Of a stretch of DNA of 64,000 bases, positions 57,082 to 64,000 are shown piece after piece. How positions within the stretch are numbered: position 1 is the stretch's first letter; each line of letters opens with the position of its first letter. The DNA comes from Catenovulum agarivorans DS-2. GTDB lineage: Bacteria > Pseudomonadota > Gammaproteobacteria > Enterobacterales > Alteromonadaceae. Where the stretch lies: contig NZ_ARZY01000005.1 in assembly GCF_000568405.1 (NCBI RefSeq), forward strand, positions 62,001-126,000. The letters run 5' to 3'. The notes below the pieces were generated by a model, which saw only the letters and a list, made by a program, of their open reading frames with translations, did not search any database and was not told the DNA's origin. Made by a program: the position numbers and the translations under genes.

Positions 57082-58641
57082 TCATAGCTTTTGCAAAACC
57101 TTATACCGCTCGCGCAAATACCCAATATCTTCAACTGACAACTCGTTGTCCAACACCATTCGTTTATCTTGCTTAAATAGCGGCCAGTTTGGTATATCTA
57201 CCCTATTTGGATTTAGGGTTTTGATAAACTGAATAAAATATTTCTGCATTTGCTCAGATGTTTTATAGTCTGCTGCTTGCCAGTCGTAAACTTTGTTATA
57301 ACGCAAATTACCCAAGGCATATTCTATTTCTGCCGCATGAGCCGCGCCTCTGTCTGTTGACGGGCTTGGGCGAGGTCGTGCATATAAATAGTAATAAACT
57401 TGCTTCGGTTGACGTTGGCTAACAGCATCGGCCCATAACCATGTGCTCATACTTAAATATCTATCACTTGCAAGCTGCTGCGCCATTTCTAAAATTTGCT
57501 CTGGCGTAGATGCTGGATATAAAACTTTCACCTTGTCAGCATTGTCTGGGTATAGTTTTTCTATCGCTGCATGCCAATCCGCTTGAGTTAGCTTTTTCTT
57601 ATCAGCCACCTGCCCTAATACAGCTTTATAGCTAGACTCTTGAGTATTTACGCCGGTTAATAACGGAACTTGGTTGTACTTGCCCTGCGCGTATAGTTTA
57701 TGTGGGTCATCGGTAAAAAACTTACCATCAATTACAGGTTTAAACCAAACAAAGCGTTTTTCCGTCGCCTTTTTTAATAACTGCTCAGCTGATAACTTTC
57801 GCATCGCATCGACACTGGTTGCAGCTATCGCATGCTGTAATGCAACCCCTTCATCTTCACCTTCTGCTAAAGAGCGCGAACTAAAATCTAACCCCAGCAT
57901 AGAGCCGCTTTGTGCCGTCACACCTTTGAGTAAGTTTTTATTGAGTGATGTCAGCATTTGTGCACTAACAGAAATTGAACCTGCTGATTCGCCACCCAAT
58001 ACTATATGTTCAGGGTTACCACCAAACTGCTTTATATTATTTTTTACCCATTGAATCGCTGCTTGTTGATCGTATAAGCCATAGTTGCCTGAGCCTTTGT
58101 AATTGGTTTCTTTAGATAACTCAGGGTGCGACAAAAAACCAAATACACCCAAACGATAATTGACTGATACAAATACTATGCCCTGCTTGGCAAAAGCTTC
58201 ACCATCGTATCTTGCTTCATCACCACTCCCCACTGCGAAGCCACCACCGTGAAAGTAAACATATACAGGTGCATTTTTATTATCGGCTTTGCTCCATATG
58301 TTTAAATACAAACAATCTTCACTATGTTTATTTGAGCGGAATATAATGTCGTTAAATATTCTATTTTGTACACACCTAGCCGCAAACTGATTTGCTTGAT
58401 GGATAACCTCTTTTTTAGAAGCTGATAGCTCTATTGGCTGTGGTAATTTCCAACGCAGCTCACCAACTGGCGGCTTAGCGAAAGGAACGCCTAAATAGCC
58501 TACAACACCTTGCTCTAGCTCTACCCCTTGGTATTGGCCTTGATTTAGCTTAACAATATTAGCTGAAGCGTGTGCTTGCGCCTTGGCACATACAGATATG
58601 GCTAAAGTGCATATTAGAAAGATGATTTTATTTATTTTCAT
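57082..58641 (-). CDS. Exported type-B carboxylesterase/lipase
   Basis: A 519-residue alpha/beta hydrolase with a signal peptide (about 1-24, ending AQAHA). YVYFHGGGFAVGSG near residue 128 forms the oxyanion hole, the nucleophile serine is in GGESAGSISVS near residue 216, and a glutamate and a histidine in AAHAAEIEYALGN near residue 435 supply the rest of the site. It hydrolyses esters in the periplasm; the substrate is unknown. Separated by 145 bases and a terminator from the sugar cluster, so it is probably an independent transcript in the same neighbourhood. Confidence 0.88.
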   Translation of the reverse strand: MKINKIIFLICTLAISVCAKAQAHASANIVKLNQGQYQGVELEQGVVGYLGVPFAKPPVGELRWKLPQPIELSASKKEVIHQANQFAARCVQNRIFNDIIFRSNKHSEDCLYLNIWSKADNKNAPVYVYFHGGGFAVGSGDEARYDGEAFAKQGIVFVSVNYRLGVFGFLSHPELSKETNYKGSGNYGLYDQQAAIQWVKNNIKQFGGNPEHIVLGGESAGSISVSAQMLTSLNKNLLKGVTAQSGSMLGLDFSSRSLAEGEDEGVALQHAIAATSVDAMRKLSAEQLLKKATEKRFVWFKPVIDGKFFTDDPHKLYAQGKYNQVPLLTGVNTQESSYKAVLGQVADKKKLTQADWHAAIEKLYPDNADKVKVLYPASTPEQILEMAQQLASDRYLSMSTWLWADAVSQRQPKQVYYYLYARPRPSPSTDRGAAHAAEIEYALGNLRYNKVYDWQAADYKTSEQMQKYFIQFIKTLNPNRVDIPNWPLFKQDKRMVLDNELSVEDIGYLRERYKVLQKL

Positions 58642-58722
58642 AGATTTATCCGTGTGCAGTATGCTGATTGAAGCATATTAATCGCCGGTTAGTTACATTT
58701 TGGTTAAGCCCATAAAAAGATA

Positions 58723-58766
58723 AAAGCAAGCTTGAGCACACATCCTGTGCACTCGAGCATTGCTTT
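58723..58766 (-). terminator. Terminator of the sugar oxidation cluster
   Basis: AAAGCAA and TTGCTTT form the outer stem of an imperfect hairpin with GCACA/TGTGC inside. It is 20 bases after the stop of the TIM-barrel lipoprotein gene and on the minus strand is followed by TTTTATCTTTTT, a good T-tract. Confidence 0.7.
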
Positions 58767-58786
58767 GACACACAACAAAATCAATA

Positions 58787-59668
58787 TTACAAAAAGCTAT
58801 CTAAACCTTTTTTAGATTCAGCTACAGCTTGTAAAGGTGTTAAGCCATTTGGATATTCTTCTTGCTCAACTACTAACCATAAAGTGCCGCCAACTTCTTT
58901 ATTGGCTTTAATTAAATTTGGCCAATCAATGGTATCTTTGCCGATAATAGGCAACTTACCTTGAGTGCCTTCTGGCAAACGTACTTTATAGTGCGTGGTT
59001 AAAGTTCGGCCTGGATATTTGCGCACATATTCAACTGGATCATTGCCTGAGTACTCTGTCCAACCCACATCCTGCTGCAACACTACATTTTCAGAAGTAT
59101 TTTGCGCCATGTAATCCCAATAGGTAGAATTTTTGTATGCTTCAAATTCTTGCGCATGGTTGTGGTAACCCACTTTCATACCATATGCTGCTAATTTATC
59201 TGATAATCTGTTTAGCTCAGCGACTACCCATTCAATGCCATCTGCACTGAAGGCTCTCTCATCGTAAGGTACTATTAACAGGTTGCAGTCTAGTGTTTTA
59301 TAAAAAGCGACAGTAGATAAGAAGTTTTCATCGTCTAATGCAGAAAATGGCACATGCGCACCACTAGCTTGCAAGTTTAAGCTGGTTAAAAATTGCTTTA
59401 AGCCATGCGGGTTTTGTGCGTATGGGCCAAAGTCTCGCGCAAACTCAACGCCTTGAAAACCCATTTTAGATAATTGAGTTAAAGTACCTTTAAAGTCTTT
59501 TTTTACATCATCTTTAACTGACCAGAGTTGCACACTAATTTTTGGCATTTGTTCTTTGCTGTCCATTGTTTTTGACGTTGAGGTGGATGTTGCGTTGCAG
59601 CCCAGCACCAAAGTGCTTACAGCCGCTACACAAGCTAGTTTTTTAAGGGTGTGTATTATGTTTTTCAT
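58787..59668 (-). CDS. Exported TIM-barrel lipoprotein, sugar isomerase/epimerase-like
   Basis: A 293-residue protein of the xylose-isomerase-like TIM-barrel (AP endonuclease 2) superfamily. The signal peptide ends LVLGC, lipid cysteine C24, so it is anchored on the periplasmic side. SVQLWSVKDDV near residue 46, MGFQGVEFARDF near residue 70, KVGYHNHAQEFE near residue 165 and LQQDVGWTEY near residue 195 supply the acidic and histidine metal-site residues. Related proteins act on keto sugars or inosose. Last gene of the oxidoreductase cluster, 35 bases after the GMC gene. Confidence 0.82.
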   Translation of the reverse strand: MKNIIHTLKKLACVAAVSTLVLGCNATSTSTSKTMDSKEQMPKISVQLWSVKDDVKKDFKGTLTQLSKMGFQGVEFARDFGPYAQNPHGLKQFLTSLNLQASGAHVPFSALDDENFLSTVAFYKTLDCNLLIVPYDERAFSADGIEWVVAELNRLSDKLAAYGMKVGYHNHAQEFEAYKNSTYWDYMAQNTSENVVLQQDVGWTEYSGNDPVEYVRKYPGRTLTTHYKVRLPEGTQGKLPIIGKDTIDWPNLIKANKEVGGTLWLVVEQEEYPNGLTPLQAVAESKKGLDSFL

Positions 59669-59703
59669 GTTTAGAGTCTCTATGTGTTTTATATAATTAA
59701 TTA

Positions 59704-61431
59704 TTAGATTCGACGGTTTTTCATTTCTTTAACGGCATAATCAACTGCACGAGCGGTTAAAGCCATAAAGGTTAATGACGGATTAACAACGGCAGACGAG
59801 CTAAAACTTGCACCATCAGTAACAAACAAGTTTGGAATGTCATGTGCTTGGTTATAGCCATTCAGTACTGAGTCTTTTGGATCGCGTCCCATACGCGCTG
59901 TGCCCACTTCGTGTATCGCGATCCCTGGCGGCCTTTCGGTTGCATAACCTTGAATGTTTTTAAAGCCGGCTTTTTCAAACATTTCGCTTGCAACTTCTAC
60001 TGAGTTTTCCATCATTTTGCGTTCGTTATCCGACCATTCCACATTAAATTCTATTTGCGGTATGCCCCATTTATCTTTTTTAGTTGCATGTAAGGTCATT
60101 TGATTATCAGGATTCGGCAACATCTCTCCTTGTGCTTGCAAGCCTATTTTCCACTTACCAGGATGCTGTAATTTATTTTTAAACGATTCTCCAAAACCAT
60201 CAGCATGGCCAAACGATTGCCAGTCTTCACGGTAAGCACCGCCAGATAACGCATAACCTCGCTTAAAGCCTTTGTGATATTTAGATGGCTCATAATAGAA
60301 ATTGGGTACATATAAACCCGCTGGGCGGCGGCCAATGTAATATTCATCTTCAAAACCATCAATATCCGCACTGGTACGCGAATTGTAGTTGTGATCCATT
60401 AGGTATTTACCCAACACACCCGAGCTATTGGCTAAACCGTTTTTAAATTTATTGGTTTTGCTATTGAGTAATATTTGGGTACTGCCAATGGTTGAGGCAC
60501 ACAAGAACACCAATTTACCGTAGTACTCTCGCTGAGTTAAGTTATCGTTATCGATAACGCGCACGCCTTTTAACCGGTTAGTTGCTTCATCATAAATTAA
60601 ACTTTCAACCACACTGTTTGGCGCAATATATAAATTGCCGGTTCGCGCTGCCGCTGGCAATGTCGCGCTTTGTGTTGAGAAATATGCTCCGAACGAACAC
60701 CCTTTTTGGCATTCGTTACGTGCCATACATTTCATGCGACCAAGCTCAACATGAATTTGTTGAGGTTCAGTTAAATGGGCACACCGGCTAATAATAACGG
60801 GTTTGTCAGGAAAAGTACCCGCCATTTTCTGCCTAAATGATTTTTCAGGGCCATTCATTTCAAACGGTGGTAAAAATTGGCTGTCTGGCAGTTGTGGTAA
60901 GTTATCGTAGTTACCGCTAATACCAACAAATTTTTCTACGTAATCGTACCAAGGCGCTAAGTCTTTATAGCGAATAGGCCAGTCATTGCCAACTCCGTCA
61001 GCTTTATTGGCTTTAAAGTCGTAGTCACTTAAGCGATAGCTTTGCCTATGCCATAATAATGATTTACCACCCAATTGGTTGGCACGGATCCAACTAAATT
61101 CTGTACCATCTTTCGTTGTGTAGGGTAAATCTCGGTCGTTACCAAAAAAATGTTTAGTACCATCATGAAAGGCATAACATTGTTTTTGAATTTTGTATTG
61201 CTGTTCAACTAATAAGTTGTCTACTTTTGTGCGGTTTTCATATTGCCAAGGTGCTTTACCTTCTGCAATGTAGTCTTTGCGGTGTTCAACTACTCTGCCG
61301 CGTTCAACCATTAAGGTTTTAAATCCTTTTTCGCAAAACTCTTTTGCAGCCCAGCCGCCTGTCATGCCCGAGCCTATAACGATAACGTCATAAACCTCGC
61401 TCGATTCATTTATATACTTTGTCTCTTTCAT
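59704..61431 (-). CDS. GMC-family FAD oxidoreductase
   Basis: A 575-residue flavoprotein that oxidises a sugar or polyol. VIVIGSGMTGGWAAKEFCEK near residue 15 binds FAD. The catalytic histidine is likely in IAIHEVGTARMGRDP near residue 510, and LFVTDGASFSSSAVVNPSLT near residue 535 is the closing motif. A cysteine cluster, KCMARNECQKGCSFG near 238, might be structural. It has no signal peptide, and the next upstream gene encodes a Tat-exported small subunit that could carry it across the membrane, as in glucoside-3-dehydrogenases. The substrate is inferred only. Confidence 0.87.
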   Translation of the reverse strand: MKETKYINESSEVYDVIVIGSGMTGGWAAKEFCEKGFKTLMVERGRVVEHRKDYIAEGKAPWQYENRTKVDNLLVEQQYKIQKQCYAFHDGTKHFFGNDRDLPYTTKDGTEFSWIRANQLGGKSLLWHRQSYRLSDYDFKANKADGVGNDWPIRYKDLAPWYDYVEKFVGISGNYDNLPQLPDSQFLPPFEMNGPEKSFRQKMAGTFPDKPVIISRCAHLTEPQQIHVELGRMKCMARNECQKGCSFGAYFSTQSATLPAAARTGNLYIAPNSVVESLIYDEATNRLKGVRVIDNDNLTQREYYGKLVFLCASTIGSTQILLNSKTNKFKNGLANSSGVLGKYLMDHNYNSRTSADIDGFEDEYYIGRRPAGLYVPNFYYEPSKYHKGFKRGYALSGGAYREDWQSFGHADGFGESFKNKLQHPGKWKIGLQAQGEMLPNPDNQMTLHATKKDKWGIPQIEFNVEWSDNERKMMENSVEVASEMFEKAGFKNIQGYATERPPGIAIHEVGTARMGRDPKDSVLNGYNQAHDIPNLFVTDGASFSSSAVVNPSLTFMALTARAVDYAVKEMKNRRI

Positions 61432-61514
61432 GTAATGTGTAGTCCAAGGTTAATGCTGCGCTAAATTATTATTTTTATTGCCGCGAAGCTTATTAAATTT
61501 ATAGTATTTAAATT

Positions 61515-62120
61515 TTAGTAATATGCTTTAGAACTCCACGCCCTACCTATTTGTTCATAGGGGACAGAGCCTTGATAACCACCTGGTACAGGTAAATATT
61601 TCAAAAACTTTAATGCCCCCTCTTCTGAAGTGCAGAAACCAAATACAGTTAGATTTTTAATAAACTTCAAGTTTGCTCTATCCACTTGGTTAAAACCATT
61701 ACGTGCTTGCTCTGCATCTGTTAACAACGCGAGCTGCTGTTGGTCATTACACAAATAGAACTCCAACTGAAAACGTTTTACCGACATCTCATTCATTTTA
61801 TTCACCAGCGACACTGCATTCTTTTGTTCTACAGCTGTATGAACATTCGCAAGCTGATGGTCAATAAAGCCATGGCAATCAACGTCTGTCGCGCCGACAC
61901 TATCCGTAGTAGGAATAATCTGCCCGACTATACTGTGCAATATAATCATTTGATTTTTAGTAAATACACGACCGTCAATTTTGTAACTGTTTACATTTTT
62001 TGTGTAACAAAAAGCAGACTTAATTGCCTGCTCTCCTAACAGCTGGCTTGCGGCAGCTGTGCCAAGCACAGCGCCTAAGCCTTGTAACAGTCGTCGCCTA
62101 TTGGTGACGATTGAACTCAT
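61515..62120 (-). CDS. Tat-exported small subunit, gluconate 2-dehydrogenase subunit 3 family
   Basis: A 201-residue protein with a twin-arginine signal, TNRRRLLQGLGAVLGT at residues 6-21. The mature part is helical. Members of this family pair with GMC oxidoreductases in membrane-bound dehydrogenases, aiding export and folding of the large subunit. The GMC gene follows 83 bases later. The usual third subunit, a cytochrome c, is not present in the window, so electrons may go to another carrier. Start overlaps the MFS stop by 4 bases. Confidence 0.83.
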   Translation of the reverse strand: MSSIVTNRRRLLQGLGAVLGTAAASQLLGEQAIKSAFCYTKNVNSYKIDGRVFTKNQMIILHSIVGQIIPTTDSVGATDVDCHGFIDHQLANVHTAVEQKNAVSLVNKMNEMSVKRFQLEFYLCNDQQQLALLTDAEQARNGFNQVDRANLKFIKNLTVFGFCTSEEGALKFLKYLPVPGGYQGSVPYEQIGRAWSSKAYY

Positions 62121-63355
62121 AGAGCCTCTCCAGTTTGATTGGGGGTAACATCATTTTGTGCTTTATTTTTACGCATAAATAAATATAGCGCAGCGAAAGC
62201 AACTATGAGTATAGTTGGGAATATGGCTAAATTAGATAAAGCGACTTGACCAGCAACTAATTCGGCCTCTGCGCCAGTCAAGTTTTGCGCTTCTGCAGCT
62301 GCACGCGCTGCATCAATCCAACCACCGATAATTGGATTCCACATACTCACTGCAAACATGCCTGCACCACCAATAAGTGACATACCTAAGGCACCTGTTT
62401 TAGGTTGGTATTCTGCAATAAACCCAATCATGGTTGGCCAGAAATAAGTTACGCCTAATGCAAACACAATTGCAGCTACATAAACCATACCACCCGTTAC
62501 AGTGCTCATTAAGTAGATACCTGCTGCAGAGAGCACAGCCGACATCAATAATATTCCAACTGGATTTAGCGTATGTACCAATGGGCCAGCAAAATAACGA
62601 CCAACAGCCATAAGACCAGTAATCATTGCCATAATTAACATTGGAGATGCACCAGTTGCACCTAAAATGCGTTCAATCCATTGTTGTGTACCTAGCTCTG
62701 TGGTTGCAGTTAACGTCATACACAACACCATAAATAAGAACAGCGGTGAGAATAATGCTTTGATATTGGCAGAAGTAGAATTTTCGATATGTACCGCTTC
62801 TGGAAACTTCTGAGTAAACATCATGAAACCATAGATTACTGTTGGAATTAGCATAACTGCAATTTGTAACTCCCAACCTAAGCCCATATCTGTCATAAAT
62901 TTAGAAATTAGTGCGCCAATTACAATACCGCCAGGGAACCACACGTGAAAACGATTCAACATTGTCGTTTTGTTTTTATTGTAAATGTCGGCTATTAGCG
63001 GGTTACACCCTGCTTCAACCGCCCCATTGGCAAAACCAACGAAGAAGCTAGAAACTAACAGCAGCCAGAAACCATCGGCCATTATGGTTAATGCTAACCC
63101 TAATAAATGGCCTATAAACGCAATTAAAATTAACTTACGCGCACCTATCCAATTATAAAGCAACCCACCAAACATGGTTGCGACCGGAAAGCCTAAAAAG
63201 GCCATCGCATTTATCCAACCTAATTGGCTGTCTGTTAAATTAAAACTTTCGCTTAACTGACCCAATATACCTGCGCGAATTGCGAAGGTCATTGCGGTAA
63301 CCGTTAGTGCTATACAGCTTGCAATAAAAAGCCTATTGGCTTGCTGAGTATTCAT
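62117..63355 (-). CDS. MFS sugar transporter
   Basis: A 412-residue permease with twelve membrane segments and the FucP/NupG-like motif arrangement. The loop after helix 2 reads GGLLYNWIGARKL, and FFVGFANGAVEAGCNPLI near residue 105 lies in the fourth helix. The ATG at 63355 has GAGGCG upstream and lies 10 bases after the isomerase stop; the longer frame from 63427 is not credible. It probably imports the sugar or keto sugar formed by the oxidoreductase. Confidence 0.85.
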   Translation of the reverse strand: MNTQQANRLFIASCIALTVTAMTFAIRAGILGQLSESFNLTDSQLGWINAMAFLGFPVATMFGGLLYNWIGARKLILIAFIGHLLGLALTIMADGFWLLLVSSFFVGFANGAVEAGCNPLIADIYNKNKTTMLNRFHVWFPGGIVIGALISKFMTDMGLGWELQIAVMLIPTVIYGFMMFTQKFPEAVHIENSTSANIKALFSPLFLFMVLCMTLTATTELGTQQWIERILGATGASPMLIMAMITGLMAVGRYFAGPLVHTLNPVGILLMSAVLSAAGIYLMSTVTGGMVYVAAIVFALGVTYFWPTMIGFIAEYQPKTGALGMSLIGGAGMFAVSMWNPIIGGWIDAARAAAEAQNLTGAEAELVAGQVALSNLAIFPTILIVAFAALYLFMRKNKAQNDVTPNQTGEAL

Positions 63356-63365
63356 ATTGTTCGCC

Positions 63366-64000
63366 TCACAGTCCAAGTATTTTATTATTAAATTCGCGAT
63401 CTGCTTCGACACCAGCAAAATCATCAAAAGCTTTATCAGTGGTGCGTATTAGGTGTTTAGCAATAAACGGCGCACCTTCTTGAGCACCTTGTTCAGGGTG
63501 CTTCATACAACATTCCCACTCCAACACAGCCCAACCTTTGAATCCGTATTGAGTTAATTTGCTAAAGATACCGCTGAAATCTATTTGACCATCCCCTAAT
63601 GAGCGGAAGCGCCCAGGTCTTTCTTGCCAACCTTGATAACCGCCATAAACACCCGCTTTGCCGTTTGGCAAAAACTCTGCGTCTTTTACATGGAATGCTT
63701 TGATGCGATCGTGGTAAAAATCGATAAACTGTAAATAATCTAACTGCTGTAAAACGAAATGGCTTGGATCATAAAGAATGTTCGCTCTTGCATGATTATT
63801 AGTTGCTTCTAAGAAACGCTCAAAAGTAACACCGTCATGTAAGTCTTCACCTGGGTGAAGTTCGTAACAAACGTCGACACCATTTTCATCAAAGGTATTT
63901 AAGATTGGTAACCAGCGCTCCGCTAAAGCTTCAAAGCCTTGTTCAACTAATCCTGCAGGGCGCTGTGGCCAAGGGTAAACTGTATGCCATAAAAACGAAC
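63366..64000 (-). CDS. Sugar phosphate isomerase/epimerase family protein (start beyond the right edge)
   Basis: About 210 C-terminal codons are visible, reading leftward. The frame contains VCYELHPGEDLHD, ILYDPSHFVLQ and KAFHVKDAEF, which are the metal-binding glutamate, aspartate and histidine segments of TIM-barrel isomerases, and ends NNKILGL. It has no signal in the visible part, so it may be a cytoplasmic partner of the periplasmic lipoprotein relative. The gene lies 10 bases before the MFS start and heads the visible cluster. Confidence 0.85.
   Translation of the reverse strand, partial: SFLWHTVYPWPQRPAGLVEQGFEALAERWLPILNTFDENGVDVCYELHPGEDLHDGVTFERFLEATNNHARANILYDPSHFVLQQLDYLQFIDFYHDRIKAFHVKDAEFLPNGKAGVYGGYQGWQERPGRFRSLGDGQIDFSGIFSKLTQYGFKGWAVLEWECCMKHPEQGAQEGAPFIAKHLIRTTDKAFDDFAGVEADREFNNKILGL

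Overview
The window looks like a chromosomal segment of a marine, AT-rich gammaproteobacterium of the Alteromonadales (Alteromonadaceae-like). This is inferred from gene content, not from a search: a complete Na+-NQR operon with ApbE and NqrM, a sodium-type PomA/PomB motor, monomeric NADP isocitrate dehydrogenase, FabV, HflD, RlmG, RluE and a TRAP transporter. No rRNA, tRNA or CRISPR array was seen.

Layout. 1-6000 is one leftward cobalamin operon: a cobalamin riboswitch and long leader, then an ABC ATPase and permease, cobT, cobS, cobU, a cobC-like phosphatase and the first third of cobQ. 6000-15300 holds a PhzF-like protein with an altered active site, divergent queE and queC, a GNAT protein, an unknown coiled-coil membrane protein, gshB, yehS, an RhlE-type helicase and recQ. 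15340-16950 is a small accessory patch with an intact toxin-antitoxin pair and broken small genes. 16979-21241 has a GST and a TonB-dependent receptor facing a BlaI-like repressor and M56 peptidase pair. 21268-33449 is housekeeping: gnd, tyrA (without its mutase domain), aroF, a VanZ protein, panE, thiI, pomAB, xseB-ispA-dxs and marR. 33481-33658 is a folded non-coding element. 33731-42301 is nqrM, apbE, nqrFEDCBA and fabV. 42333-54567 is a TRAP transporter, bolA, an AlkB-like gene, rlmG, purB-hflD-mnmA-nudJ-rluE and icd.

54570-57060 is a second accessory patch, a graveyard of mobile DNA. It has a truncated tyrosine recombinase resembling an integron integrase, the decayed start of an IS1182-like transposase, two small hypothetical genes, and a GNAT/DUF1778 toxin-antitoxin pair between two copies of a sequence that resembles the 3' end of a group II intron. 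57082-64000 is a leftward sugar or glycoside oxidation cluster: a TIM-barrel isomerase, an MFS transporter, a Tat-exported small dehydrogenase subunit, a GMC oxidoreductase and an exported TIM-barrel lipoprotein, followed by an exported carboxylesterase.

Several parts share a sodium economy: Na+-NQR makes a sodium gradient that the PomAB motor, and probably the TRAP transporter, can spend. The most unusual points are the folded element at 33.5 kb, the recombinase/IS/intron relics around the toxin-antitoxin pair at 54.6-57 kb, the BlaI-M56 pair opposite a TonB receptor, the PhzF and TyrA proteins with lost catalytic parts, and the oxidoreductase cluster at the right end.
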